A DNA stretch of 64,000 nt from Saprospiraceae bacterium (GTDB lineage: Bacteria > Bacteroidota > Bacteroidia > Chitinophagales > Saprospiraceae). The notes under the pieces were generated by a model, which was not told the origin of the DNA, did not search any database, and saw nothing but the letters and a program-made list of their open reading frames with translations. A program made the translations under genes and the position numbers. The first letter of the stretch is position 1. Every line of letters starts with the position of its first letter. The DNA lies in the NCBI GenBank assembly GCA_016711125.1, contig JADJTQ010000006.1, forward strand, positions 434,001 to 498,000, read 5' to 3'. Below, piece by piece: positions 18,685-28,611 of this stretch.

Positions 18685-19782
18685 ATGTTGCATAAAATTC
18701 TATTTCATGACCTAAAACGGCAGTATCAAAACATTTCGGACGAATTAAGAGAGCCCATGCAAGAAGTACTCGATAGTTGTGCATTTGCAGGTGGACCTTT
18801 TACCGCAAAATTTGAACAGGATTTTGCAGAATATTGTGATACAAAATTCAGTATTGGTGTCAATAACGGTACTTCAGCCCTGCACTTAGCCTTGATGACA
18901 CTTGGTATTGGTAATGGTGACGAAGTTATCTTGCCTGCAAATACATTTATTGCAACTGCCTGGGCACCAAGTTACATAGGCGCAACACCGGTATTTGTAG
19001 ATTGCGATGAGTATTGGAATATTGATGTCTCAAAAATAGAGTCTGTAATAAACGAAAGAACAAGGGCAATCATTGGCGTGCATCTTTACGGCCAACCCTG
19101 TAATGTTGTTAGGCTTCGAGAGATTGCAAATTACTATGGTATCTTTTTTATCGAAGATGCAGCTCAAGCCCATGGTGCGACTTTTGACAATAAGAAAGTA
19201 GGTAGCTTTGGTGAGATGGCTTGCTTCAGTTTTTATCCTGGTAAAAATCTGGGAGCTTACGGTGAAGGGGGTGCTATTACGACCGATTCTGCCGAATACA
19301 GAGATCGTCTTCATAGTCTCAGGAATCATGGTAGTCAAGAACGATATCACCACGATGAACTGGGCTTCAACATGCGGATGGATGGTATTCAAGCCGCAAT
19401 TTTGCAAGTCAAGTTAAGGCATCTTGAAGGGTGGAATGCCAGGAGACGGCAAATTGCCCAACTCTATCTCGATCAAATAAAAAATACGGCTATAGATAAA
19501 CCGAAATTAATGTCGAAAGCTAATTCTGTATTTCACCTATTTGTAATTACAACAGAGAATAGAGAAGACTTCAGGAAATTTATGGAAGCGAAAGGCATTG
19601 ACACCGCTCTGCATTATCCAATTTCTTGTCACTTGCAGAAGGCTTATCAAAATCTCGGACACCAAAGAGGTGACTTTCCGCATTCTGAATTTCTGGCAGA
19701 GCATTGTGTTTCACTTCCCATGTTCCCCGAATTAACGGATCAGGAGGTCAATCGAATTATTGATTCGACTAATGAATATTAG
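18685..19782 (+). CDS. DegT/DnrJ/EryC1/StrS sugar aminotransferase
   Basis: PLP-dependent aminotransferase of 365 residues that converts a keto-sugar nucleotide to an amino sugar. Seen features: NNGTSALHLALMTLGIG, the Asp/Gln PLP contacts in FIEDAAQAHGA, the Schiff-base Lys in SFYPGKNLGAYGEGG, and the C-terminal substrate loop (LHYPISCHLQKAYQNLG). It starts 2 bases after the acyltransferase stop. Together with the oxidoreductase it matches WbpE/WlbC-type pathways; product identity is inference. Confidence 0.88.
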   Translation: MLHKILFHDLKRQYQNISDELREPMQEVLDSCAFAGGPFTAKFEQDFAEYCDTKFSIGVNNGTSALHLALMTLGIGNGDEVILPANTFIATAWAPSYIGATPVFVDCDEYWNIDVSKIESVINERTRAIIGVHLYGQPCNVVRLREIANYYGIFFIEDAAQAHGATFDNKKVGSFGEMACFSFYPGKNLGAYGEGGAITTDSAEYRDRLHSLRNHGSQERYHHDELGFNMRMDGIQAAILQVKLRHLEGWNARRRQIAQLYLDQIKNTAIDKPKLMSKANSVFHLFVITTENREDFRKFMEAKGIDTALHYPISCHLQKAYQNLGHQRGDFPHSEFLAEHCVSLPMFPELTDQEVNRIIDSTNEY

Positions 19783-19884
19783 CGGACATAATTAATTCCC
19801 AGGATTAAAATTAAATCAGTTATCAGATTATTTCCATGAACACGGCAGTGATTCACACACCTAAATATTACCTACCTTGTTGTA

Positions 19885-20673
19885 ATGTCAAATCTCAATT
19901 ACAAACGGCTATTTAACCTGGATGGTCGAGTCGCAATCATTACGGGAGCGAGCAAAGGTATTGGCGCCGCAATCGCTCAAGCCCTGGCCGAATTTGGTGC
20001 AATTGTGGTGCTCAGTAGCCGAAAGCAGGAAGCAGTTGATGATCTGGCTCGCCAGCTGCAGGATGAAGGCTTTCTTGCCTGGGCTAAAGCTTGTCATGTT
20101 GGAGATCAAAACCAGAGAAAAGAACTGATCGATTCTGTCATTGCGAAATACGGAAGGTTAGACATCCTGGTGAATAACGCGGCTATCAGTCCCCACTATG
20201 GATCTCTGGAGGAAATCACCGATGTAGCATTTCATAAAACGATGGAAGTCAACCTCGAGGGCGCCCGTATTCTCAGCAATCTCGCTGCCATTCAGATGAA
20301 AGTGCAAAAGAAAGGCTCAATTATTCACCTGAGCTCGATCGAGGCAATGCACCCAGGGCAGGGAATGGGTGCATATAGTATCAGCAAAGCTGCACTAAAC
20401 ATGCTCACAATGAGTCAAGCTAAGGAATGGGGGAGTAGTGGCATCAGAGTCAATGCCATCGCTCCCGGTCTGATTCAAACCAAATTTAGTACAGCGCTCA
20501 CCAGCAATAACAAGTTGATGGATCACATCAGACAAAATGTGCCTGCCGGACGGATAGGTCAACCAGAAGAAATCGCAGGGCTGGCGGTCTTTTTGGCATC
20601 TGACGCCTCATCTTACTGTACCGGCGGCATCTATTTGGCCGATGGAGGCTTTATGCTTTCGGGAGGTCTTTGA
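19885..20673 (+). CDS. Short-chain dehydrogenase/reductase
   Basis: NAD(P)-dependent SDR of 262 residues. Cofactor motif TGASKGIGAAIAQAL, NNAAIS after strand 4, catalytic Ser in HLSSIEAM, and YSISK with Tyr and Lys; the C-terminal end carries GGFMLSGG. It resembles DHRS4/FabG-like carbonyl reductases. It lies 100 bases after the sugar operon but leads a run of lipid/acyl-CoA-type genes (reductase, enoyl-CoA hydratase, MaoC), so a role in fatty or aromatic acyl metabolism is more likely than sugar synthesis. Substrate unknown. Confidence 0.85.
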   Translation: MSNLNYKRLFNLDGRVAIITGASKGIGAAIAQALAEFGAIVVLSSRKQEAVDDLARQLQDEGFLAWAKACHVGDQNQRKELIDSVIAKYGRLDILVNNAAISPHYGSLEEITDVAFHKTMEVNLEGARILSNLAAIQMKVQKKGSIIHLSSIEAMHPGQGMGAYSISKAALNMLTMSQAKEWGSSGIRVNAIAPGLIQTKFSTALTSNNKLMDHIRQNVPAGRIGQPEEIAGLAVFLASDASSYCTGGIYLADGGFMLSGGL

Positions 20674-20959
20674 ATTTTCAAATTTGAGTTTCTCTGAAAT
20701 TTTTCCATCACGATACTGCTGCCGCGATCTCAAGGCTTCATATTCCTGTCTGAATTGGACAAACACTATTATGGTCTGTCTTCAAAATAGCAGGCTTAGC
20801 GTCACGCCAATATTCGATCAAACCACATTATTGGAGGTGTGATGATTCTTACAAGTCCGAACTTGGACGACTTAAAATTGAGTAATTTGCAAGATTTGAT
20901 GAATCTATTCGGACAGTTTTTCTAAAGATGAATCCGACACCAAAACGAATAACAATGAA

Positions 20960-21979
20960 ATGTTGATCAATCAACAAATAATTCTTAAACAAAGACCGGT
21001 CGGTTTACCAAACTCCGATACCTGGCAATTGCACGATGGACCAATGGAGCCGATCCAGGAAGGTCAGATCCTGGTTGAAAACATCTATGCATCAATAGAC
21101 CCGGCGATGCGTGGTTGGATCAATGATCGCAAGTCATATATCTCACCCGTGCAAATTGGCGACGTGATGCGTGCCTCCACCATTGGTCGCGTAATTGAAT
21201 CACTTAGCGACCGATTTTCAAAGGGTGACTTTGTAAAAGGAGGCGGTGGCATACAACGATATTCGATCTCCGATGGCCGGGGTTGGACAAAAGTTGACCG
21301 ATCTGTGGCTCCTCTTCCAAAGTATTTGAGCGTCCTGGGCCTCACAGGGTTTACCGCCTACTTCGGACTTCTGGATATTGGTAGACCTAAAAAAGGTGAG
21401 ACCATTCTGGTGTCGGGAGCAGCCGGAGCAGTCGGTAGTCTTGTTGGTCAGATTGGAAAAATATGTGGTTGTAAAATGGTTGGAATCGCTGGCGGGCCGG
21501 AAAAATGCCAACGGCTCCTGGATCAGTATCAATTTGATGTAGCTATCGATTATAAAAATGAACCGGTGAGATCACGAGTGAATGAGTGTTGTCCGGAAGG
21601 TATTGATATTTATTTCGATAATGTCGGTGGGGATCTCTTAGACATTGCTCTGGCTTACCTCAAATTTAAAGGAAGGGTAGTTCTCTGTGGAGGTATCAGT
21701 CAATACAATGCGACCGAAGCTGTAAAAGGACCCACCAATTACCTCTCCTTGTTGACCAACCGTGGCAGAATGGAAGGGTTTATTGTTTTTGATTACTTGA
21801 AGGACTATCCGATTGCCATGTTAGCGATGCAGGAGTGGATGCGTGACGGTAAGATCAGGTCGGACGAACATATTGAAAAAGGTATTGAGCATTTTTATCC
21901 AACTTTCTTAAAATTGTTTACCGGTGAAAATCAAGGTAAATTGATATTGCAATTAAATGAGTTGACAGAAAATTATTAA
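20960..21979 (+). CDS. MDR-superfamily NADP-dependent oxidoreductase (CurA/prostaglandin-reductase-like)
   Basis: Zinc-independent medium-chain reductase, 339 residues, reducing alpha,beta-unsaturated ketones or aldehydes. Motifs: YASIDPAMRGW near residue 40, GLTGFTAYFGLLDIG, the nucleotide-binding SGAAGAVGSLVGQIGK, and DIYFDNVGGDLLD. A preceding ATG at 20955 hits a stop at once, so ATG 20960 is the start. The next gene begins one base after the stop, indicating co-transcription with the enoyl-CoA hydratase. Confidence 0.87.
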   Translation: MLINQQIILKQRPVGLPNSDTWQLHDGPMEPIQEGQILVENIYASIDPAMRGWINDRKSYISPVQIGDVMRASTIGRVIESLSDRFSKGDFVKGGGGIQRYSISDGRGWTKVDRSVAPLPKYLSVLGLTGFTAYFGLLDIGRPKKGETILVSGAAGAVGSLVGQIGKICGCKMVGIAGGPEKCQRLLDQYQFDVAIDYKNEPVRSRVNECCPEGIDIYFDNVGGDLLDIALAYLKFKGRVVLCGGISQYNATEAVKGPTNYLSLLTNRGRMEGFIVFDYLKDYPIAMLAMQEWMRDGKIRSDEHIEKGIEHFYPTFLKLFTGENQGKLILQLNELTENY

Positions 21980-21980
21980 A

Positions 21981-22747
21981 ATGACATTTGTAAAAACAAT
22001 AAAAAAGGAATCATACGCCGTTGTGGTGCTCGATCGTGGTAAAGTGAATGCTATTAATCACGCCATGGTGAAAGAGATCCGGCAGACATTCCAGCAATTA
22101 GAAATGGATGATGAAATCCGGGGAGCAATTATTACTGGTAAGCCCCATTATTTCAGTGCTGGCCTGGATGTTATTGAGCTTTACGACTATGATTACGATC
22201 AGATTCAAGCGTTTTGGTTGGATTTTTTAGGAATGATGATCGATCTCACCAAGTTTTCCAAACCTATGATTGCTGCTATCTCGGGACATAGCCCAGCCGG
22301 GGGTGCCATTATTGCGATCACTGCCGATTGGCGATTGATGGCGATGGGAGAAAAGTATTTGATTGGACTCAATGAAGTTGCTGTAGGCATTAATATTACC
22401 TCCAGTATTTTTAATTTGTATAGTTTTTGGTTGGGCAAAAGGCAAGCTTACCATGCTCTATTAGCCGGTCAATTATTTAATGTCAATCATGCTCTCGAAA
22501 TTGGTCTGGTTGATCAGGCTGTAGAATTAGATGCGCTAGTTGAAGAAGCAGAAAACAAATTGAAAAAGATTTTGCGAGCTAATGACCATATTTTAAGAAC
22601 GACAAAAAAATGCTTCGTACTGACCTTATCAAGCAAATTGACATCGATCTGAGTGATCAGGTAAAAGAAAGATGCGATTATTGGATGTCACCTCAATCCA
22701 GGAAAGACCTCGGACTGCTCGTGCAACAATTAACTCAAGGTAAGTAG
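21981..22747 (+). CDS. Enoyl-CoA hydratase/isomerase family protein, frameshifted near C-terminus
   Basis: Crotonase-fold enzyme acting on acyl-CoA. Oxyanion-hole regions HYFSAGLDVIEL and SGHSPAGGAIIAI are present. The reading frame breaks in the A7 run at 22604-22610 and would stop at 22652; adding one A continues as MLRTDLIKQIDIDLSDQV to the TAG at 22745-22747, giving a normal 255 residues. The next ATG (22749) then follows the true stop closely, which supports the repair. The usual second acidic catalytic residue is not obvious, so hydratase versus isomerase activity is open. Confidence 0.83.
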
Positions 22748-22748
22748 G

Positions 22749-23216
22749 ATGGCCAGATTAACTATTAAGAATGTCAAGGAATTATCAGCTTTGATCGGGA
22801 CGGAATTCGGTATCTCAGACTGGTATCAGATCAGCCAGACCCAAATCAATCAATTTGCCGACGCTACTGGCGACCATCAGTGGATTCATCTGGACGCAGA
22901 AAAATGCCGAACAGACTCACCATTTAAGAAACCAATTGCTCATGGTCATTTGATTTTATCTCTGGTGCCTAAGTTTTTTTACGAGTGCATTCAGTTTGAG
23001 AATGCAGAGCTCACTATGAATTACGGATTAAACAAAGTGCGCTTTACCCATCCTGTAGTCGTTGATAGTTTCGTTAGGGCTAAATTTACATTAAAAGAAT
23101 TAAAGGAAATCTCTGGCGGGATTCGTCTTTTTACCGATTCCGTTTTCGAAATCGAAGGTATACAGAAGCCCGCCTGTTTGGCCGAATCAATTTTGCAGAT
23201 AATGTGGTCCGATTGA
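22749..23216 (+). CDS. MaoC-family (R)-specific enoyl-CoA hydratase
   Basis: Hot-dog-fold hydratase of 155 residues. The hydratase-2 motif FADATGDHQWIHLD supplies the catalytic Asp and His, and IAHGHLILSLVP follows. Similar proteins hydrate trans-2-enoyl-CoA to the (R)-3-hydroxy form. It is the last gene of the group beginning at the SDR, separated by one base from the enoyl-CoA hydratase stop. A 280-base gene-free interval follows. Confidence 0.88.
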   Translation: MARLTIKNVKELSALIGTEFGISDWYQISQTQINQFADATGDHQWIHLDAEKCRTDSPFKKPIAHGHLILSLVPKFFYECIQFENAELTMNYGLNKVRFTHPVVVDSFVRAKFTLKELKEISGGIRLFTDSVFEIEGIQKPACLAESILQIMWSD

Positions 23217-23498
23217 GGATGGCGAACCCTGAATTCTCTGGTCAGGGAGGAGCAGGTGGCCAATAGAGCAGATCTCCTTTCTCCGAATTGTAAATGATCC
23301 AATTACTATTTTTTCCATTCCACCCAACCTACCATTGGCGATCAATATCCAATCTCATGTGACAATAAATCCTCTTAGAGTATTGACCATCAGATCATAG
23401 CGTGAAGACCACCTCAAGAAGAGTGATTTGTTCTATGCAAAAAAAAGATACATTCTTCAAAACAATCTTCCTATCTTGTCATATTATTAAAAATTATA

Positions 23499-26400
23499 AT
23501 GCGTAAAACCATGAAATGGACATTGATTGTCTTAAGTATGATTCTGACTACTCAGATCTTACAAGCACAGAACAATCTGGAAGTTGAAGGCAAGATGAAG
23601 ATTGGCGATACTCCAAAAGATAATACTGCAGACAGTATTCTGGTCAGACTTGAAGATGGAACTTTGGGTATCCGCGACGTATCTTCTCTAATCCAATATC
23701 AGGTGTTAAGTATAAGCAACGACTCCATATTTTTGAGTAATGGCGGTTTCATTAAATTGCCCGCTGCATTTGATGGGCAATATTCCAGCCTTACTGGAAG
23801 TCCCACTAACGTTAGTTCATTTGCCAACGACGCGGGGTTCATCAGTACCGAGATCGATGGTTCTGTAACCAACGAAATACAAACCATCTCCAGAAGTGGA
23901 CTGACAATCACTTTAAGCGATGGCGGTGGTACCTTCCAGGATTCAATCAATGTATATACAGCAGGTGACGGAATTGATATTGACAATAATGTAATAACCA
24001 ACACAATAGACCCTGGTGAAACAAACACGGCAACCAATGTTGGAATCGATGGTGTGGGTGTATTCAAGCAAAAGACTAATGGGGATCTCGAATTTAAGAA
24101 AGTCAATGCCGGAAGTAGTAAAGTAACGATAACCGATGATGTAGGAGCCGATGAAGTAGATGTTGATATCAATGAATCAAACATTAATATCGCAAATTTA
24201 ACCGGTGCTCCATCCTCCGATGTGGTAGGGATTTCCGATGCGCAGACGATCACCAATAAGGTGATTTCGGCCACTTCAAATACCATTTCAGGACTGACTT
24301 CGTCTGATGTGGGTTTAAATACTACCGATGATTTACCAGAGGGAAGCAATTTGTATTATGCCGATGGCCGGTTTGATACCAGACTTAGTACTAAATCAAC
24401 CAGTGATTTATTAGAAGGTAGCAATTTGTACTATACGGAGGGCCGTGCCGATAGCAGGATTGCATTGCAAAAAGGTGCTCCCAGTGGTCTGGCTACTTTG
24501 GATGCATCTGGAAAAGTTCCTGTAAATCAGTTGTCGCTTAGTAGTGTAAGTTATCAAGGTAATTGGGATGCAAGTACCAACACACCGGCTGTGACCGATG
24601 GTGCAGGTACTCAAGGTAATTACTATGTTGTATCGAGCGCCGGCAGCACTGATGTGGATGGAATTACGGATTGGCAAACAGGAGATTGGATCGTCTTTAA
24701 TGGAACTATGTGGCAAAAAGTGGATAACAGCGATCAGGTAACCAGTGTGGCTGGCAAACAAGGAGTAGTGACATTAGTATCTGCCGATATTACGGATCTC
24801 TCTACGAGCAATGTGGTAGAGGGCGCTAATTATTATTATACGGATGGCCGTTTTGATACCAGACTAAATACCAAGTCGACTTCAGATGTAGCAGAAGGCA
24901 GTAATTTGTACTATACAAATGCTCGCTTTGATAGCAGACTGAGTAGTAAGTCGACTTCTGATGTGGCAGAAGGCAATAATTTATACTTTACCGATGGCCG
25001 TGCCGATAGTAGGATTGCATTGCAAAAAGGCGCTGCTAGTGGTTTGGCTACTTTGGATGGCGCGGGAAAGATTCCTTCGAGCCAACTCTCGCTCAGTAGC
25101 GTGAGTTATCAAGGTAATTGGGACGCCGGGACTAATTCCCCGACCATGACTGACGGTGTTGGCAGTCAGGGTAACTATTATGTAGTGTCAAATGCTGGTT
25201 CCTCTAGCGTCGATGGAATTACAGATTGGCAAATAGGAGACTGGATTGTGTTTAATGGCAGTGCTTGGCAAAAAGTGGACAACAGCGATCAGGTAACCAG
25301 TGTGGCGGGCAAACAAGGAGTAGTGACTTTGGTATCAGCTGATATTAGCGATCTCTCTACTAGTAATGTGTCAGAGGGGTCGAATTTGTATTATACGGAT
25401 GGGCGCTTTGATACGAGGCTGGGAACTAAGTCGACGTCTGATGTGGCAGAAGGCACTAATCTATATTACACCAATGTTCGGGCTGACGGCAGGATTACTA
25501 ATCAAAAAGGAATGGCGGATGGACTGGCGACACTAGATGGCTCAGGAAAGATTCCTGCCAGTCAACTACCAGTAAGTAATATAAGCCATTTGGGAGACTG
25601 GGATGCCGACTCCAACAGCCCTTTAATTGCAGGCGGTGTAGGATCTCAGGGCAATTATTACGTCGTTTCGGTAAGTGGTAATACGAACATCGATGGGATA
25701 GCAGATTGGCAGGTCGGAGATTGGATTGTGTTCAGTAATGGTGCATGGCAAAAAGCGGATCATACCAGCGATGTGACGAGCGTGGCAGGAAAGCAGGGTG
25801 TGGTGACTCTGGTATCTGCAGACATCACTGATCTTTCTACAACGAATGTGACTGAGGGAAGTAATTTGTATTATACGGATGGCCGCTTTGATACTCGACT
25901 AAGTAGCAAGACAACCTCTGACGTGACCGAAGGAGCAAATTTATATTATACGGATGGTCGGTTTGATACCAGATTGGGTATGAAGTCAACCAGCAATTTA
26001 GCAGAAGGAACCAACCTCTACTATACGGATGACCGGGTAGAGGCAAACACGGAAGTTTCTGCAAATTCCACCCATCGTGCCCAAACCGATAATCCACATG
26101 CGGTCACCAAGATTCAAGTCGGTTTGGGAAATGTTGAAAACACCAAAGTCAAACTGGATGCAACAGCAGCTCCTACATCTATAGATGATGGTTCTGGTGG
26201 CTATTCAATTGGAAGTCGTTGGATCGATGTTACCCTTAAAAGAGAATACGTCTGCGTTGACGCAACGACGACTGCAGCGATTTGGAAAGAAACCACTAAT
26301 ACCAATGAGGTTTATCTGGGTCAGGATACTTTGGGAGGTATCGTATTTCATATCTACAAGGGTGATGATGGGCTGGATCATGGACTGATCGTGGCTAAAA

Positions 26401-26777
26401 CGGAAGCTGTTGGAAAGTATCAAGCCAGTACAACGGTGATCAATGCGGACCGGACCTGGGATGGATCTTATAACATGGATTTAATGGAAGAGGATCTGCC
26501 AGGACCTCCTTTAGCAAAGGACCAGGTCCAGCTCTTGGGGGCTGATTGGTACCTTCCTTCACTCGATGAGTTGATTATTTTGTGGAACAATCGATTTCAG
26601 GTTAATAGAGCTATGTTTTCTGGAGGACATACTTTAATGTCTAAGGTTGGCTTTTATTGGTCGAGTACTGAGTTCGATGCTAATTTTGCCTGGACTTTGA
26701 ATAATCTTTACGGCTACGTTGAGACCGCCGGCAAAACCAGCAGCGATCCTAAAGTTCGGGGAATCCGGGCTTTCTAG
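23499..26777 (+). CDS. Tail-fibre-like repetitive surface protein with DUF1566-type C-terminus
   Basis: 1092 residues. A signal peptide (MRKTMKWTLIVLSMILTTQ) is followed by a beta-rich stalk. Three modules of about 160-180 residues begin near residues 346, 529 and 689 (SVSYQGNWDA or SHLGDWDA, then YYVVS, GDWIVFNG, VAGKQGVVTLVSADI). Between them are units of about 25 residues (EGSNLYYTDGRFDTRL), as in phage tail fibres. The C-terminal domain (about 930-1092) has GADWYLPSLDELIILW and FYWSSTEF, like DUF1566/FGE-type lectin-fold domains used in host recognition. There are no phage genes around it and no T9SS domain, so it is probably a cell-surface adhesin of trimeric-fibre type. Confidence 0.75.
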   Translation: MRKTMKWTLIVLSMILTTQILQAQNNLEVEGKMKIGDTPKDNTADSILVRLEDGTLGIRDVSSLIQYQVLSISNDSIFLSNGGFIKLPAAFDGQYSSLTGSPTNVSSFANDAGFISTEIDGSVTNEIQTISRSGLTITLSDGGGTFQDSINVYTAGDGIDIDNNVITNTIDPGETNTATNVGIDGVGVFKQKTNGDLEFKKVNAGSSKVTITDDVGADEVDVDINESNINIANLTGAPSSDVVGISDAQTITNKVISATSNTISGLTSSDVGLNTTDDLPEGSNLYYADGRFDTRLSTKSTSDLLEGSNLYYTEGRADSRIALQKGAPSGLATLDASGKVPVNQLSLSSVSYQGNWDASTNTPAVTDGAGTQGNYYVVSSAGSTDVDGITDWQTGDWIVFNGTMWQKVDNSDQVTSVAGKQGVVTLVSADITDLSTSNVVEGANYYYTDGRFDTRLNTKSTSDVAEGSNLYYTNARFDSRLSSKSTSDVAEGNNLYFTDGRADSRIALQKGAASGLATLDGAGKIPSSQLSLSSVSYQGNWDAGTNSPTMTDGVGSQGNYYVVSNAGSSSVDGITDWQIGDWIVFNGSAWQKVDNSDQVTSVAGKQGVVTLVSADISDLSTSNVSEGSNLYYTDGRFDTRLGTKSTSDVAEGTNLYYTNVRADGRITNQKGMADGLATLDGSGKIPASQLPVSNISHLGDWDADSNSPLIAGGVGSQGNYYVVSVSGNTNIDGIADWQVGDWIVFSNGAWQKADHTSDVTSVAGKQGVVTLVSADITDLSTTNVTEGSNLYYTDGRFDTRLSSKTTSDVTEGANLYYTDGRFDTRLGMKSTSNLAEGTNLYYTDDRVEANTEVSANSTHRAQTDNPHAVTKIQVGLGNVENTKVKLDATAAPTSIDDGSGGYSIGSRWIDVTLKREYVCVDATTTAAIWKETTNTNEVYLGQDTLGGIVFHIYKGDDGLDHGLIVAKTEAVGKYQASTTVINADRTWDGSYNMDLMEEDLPGPPLAKDQVQLLGADWYLPSLDELIILWNNRFQVNRAMFSGGHTLMSKVGFYWSSTEFDANFAWTLNNLYGYVETAGKTSSDPKVRGIRAF

Positions 26778-27264
26778 AGGACATAAGTTTGCTGGGGATG
26801 TTTGAGATAATAAAGTTAGATCAATTTTTATTGGACCACTAGACATTTGAAAATATTGCCTGAATGGTGAGGTACGTATGACAAATTCCACTGTATGGTA
26901 TCTCGTGAACAAAAAATACTGATCACCTTAATTTAGGGATTATGATGGAAATACATGCAGAACTTTGAAGAAACTCATCCTCTGAACGACAACTAAAATA
27001 GCAAGCAATCAATACAACCCTGAAAGGGTTGAAGGTCAATAGCCTGGAATGCAATTCCAGGTTATTGATGTGCAGGTGTCCAACCACGGAGTGGTTGAAC
27101 CCTTGTTTCTTAATCCTTTTTTTGAGTCCAATATATTGTAAAATAGATGATGTTGGAGAGAACGCCCAGTCTCGGTCCCTTCACCTTCTTATCGATCCAG
27201 GTCAAAATGTGCTCCTGTCTAAAGTTAAATTAGATTGAACAAATGAATATTGCAAGAATTTGTT
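26778..27264. other. Gene-free interval between convergent genes
   Basis: Lies between the rightward fibre gene and the leftward nagA. The only structure is the triple-hairpin cluster at 27015-27097; the rest has no supported gene. Confidence 0.6.
27015..27097. repeat. Cluster of three hairpins
   Basis: CAACCCT-GAA-AGGGTTG (27015-27031), a 13-bp stem around AATAGCCTGGAAT (27038-27066, one G-T pair) and CAACCAC-GGA-GTGGTTG (27081-27097) follow one another with 6-14 base gaps. Similar triple palindromes recur between genes in Bacteroidota and Planctomycetota. It could serve both converging transcripts as a 3' structure. Confidence 0.7.
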
Positions 27265-28602
27265 TCAACTCACTTCACCTTTCACAAAAACCTTGTCTAT
27301 TACAAAATTTTCAGCTAAATCCACATCAACATCCGCAACAATTAAATCAGCCGATTTACCGACTTCAACTCTACCGGTACCAGGTACTCCATCTTTCATT
27401 TGATCCATTCCAAGCAGTCTGGCTGGATTGCCACTGAACATCATACTTGTCATGCACAGAGCTTCTTCAAGTGACATGGCATCATGGTGGCGATACCACA
27501 CTCCTGGCATTTCAGTCATCAGCCATTTAAATACATTATTAAAACCTTTCACAGAGGCCAACACGCTGCCAAATAAGGTATCCTGAACACCCATCATCTG
27601 AAGGTATTCACGATTTTTACTAACCGCGCCCTTAAGACCAAATAATGAAAAGCTTTCTAAACCATCTACTCCGTTGGCAAACATACTATCGGTGATCATA
27701 ATGACGCGGCTCGCTTCTTTACGGGCGATTGTATCTCGTACATGTGCCGGACCAACATGATAACCATCACAGATGATTTCAGTGGAGACCTTGTCTGATT
27801 TAAGCATGATTTGTTCGGCTCCACCCATCCGAAAGCCCTTTGTCGAGCTCCTGCTAGGCCCATTAAAAAAATGTACAGACAAAGAAAGACCAGCATCAAC
27901 CGCTGCTTGAAATTCATCTCCATACGCCGCTGTATGTCCACCTGCAATCACGATATTTCTTTGATGCAGATCTTTGATTAATTCAAGCCCTTTTTGGCCA
28001 TGCTCAGGGGGCACATTGACGATCCTTAATAAATCGCCCGATGCTGCCTGCAGCCGATCAATAACAGCACCATCAGCTTCGTAAAAGAATTTGGGATTTT
28101 GAGCACCTGCATAATGCGGATCTTTTAAAAAGGTGCCCTCAAGATTAATGCCACCAATTAATTGATATAGTGGCTGCTTTTGATCAATGTATGATTTTAG
28201 TTGTGCAAAAGTAAATTCAAGTTTTTCTAGAGGGGCGGCCATACTGGTGAGCAGTACTTTAGTCACTCCTTTTTGAGCGTAAAAACGTAGCGCCCGTTCG
28301 ATTCCATCTTTCACAGCAGTTTCCTCTATGGAAAAAGAATCGGTTTTTAAATCATATTGACCGAAGGAAAAGTCAAAACCCACCGCTCCATGATTATGAA
28401 TGTCAATAAATCCAGGAAGGATATACTTGCCCTCGCAATTGTAGGAATCACTAAAGCCAGTCGGATTTATTTTTGCTTTTATTTCCGTTATAATGCCACT
28501 CTCAATTGCCAGGTCAGATTGAATAATCCGGTCTGGTAAGACCAAAGTTGCATTTGTCAATAAAGTTTTTGTATGGGAAAGTTGTTTGTCAACGGTATTC
28601 AA
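27265..28602 (-). CDS. nagA: N-acetylglucosamine-6-phosphate deacetylase NagA
   Basis: Amidohydrolase that deacetylates GlcNAc-6-phosphate to GlcN-6-phosphate. Metal and active-site motifs: GFIDIHNHGAVGFDF, LEGTF, AGGHTAAYGDE, SVHFFNGP, EIICDGYHVGP and the catalytic Asp in MITDSMFANG. The 445 residues are longer than E. coli NagA, as in many Bacteroidota. The frame opens with TTG 28602 after an in-frame TAA, so TTG is the likely start. It lies 9 bases after the symporter gene in one leftward operon nagB-symporter-nagA. Confidence 0.88.
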   Translation of the reverse strand: MNTVDKQLSHTKTLLTNATLVLPDRIIQSDLAIESGIITEIKAKINPTGFSDSYNCEGKYILPGFIDIHNHGAVGFDFSFGQYDLKTDSFSIEETAVKDGIERALRFYAQKGVTKVLLTSMAAPLEKLEFTFAQLKSYIDQKQPLYQLIGGINLEGTFLKDPHYAGAQNPKFFYEADGAVIDRLQAASGDLLRIVNVPPEHGQKGLELIKDLHQRNIVIAGGHTAAYGDEFQAAVDAGLSLSVHFFNGPSRSSTKGFRMGGAEQIMLKSDKVSTEIICDGYHVGPAHVRDTIARKEASRVIMITDSMFANGVDGLESFSLFGLKGAVSKNREYLQMMGVQDTLFGSVLASVKGFNNVFKWLMTEMPGVWYRHHDAMSLEEALCMTSMMFSGNPARLLGMDQMKDGVPGTGRVEVGKSADLIVADVDVDLAENFVIDKVFVKGEVS

Positions 28603-28611
28603 GATCTGAAA

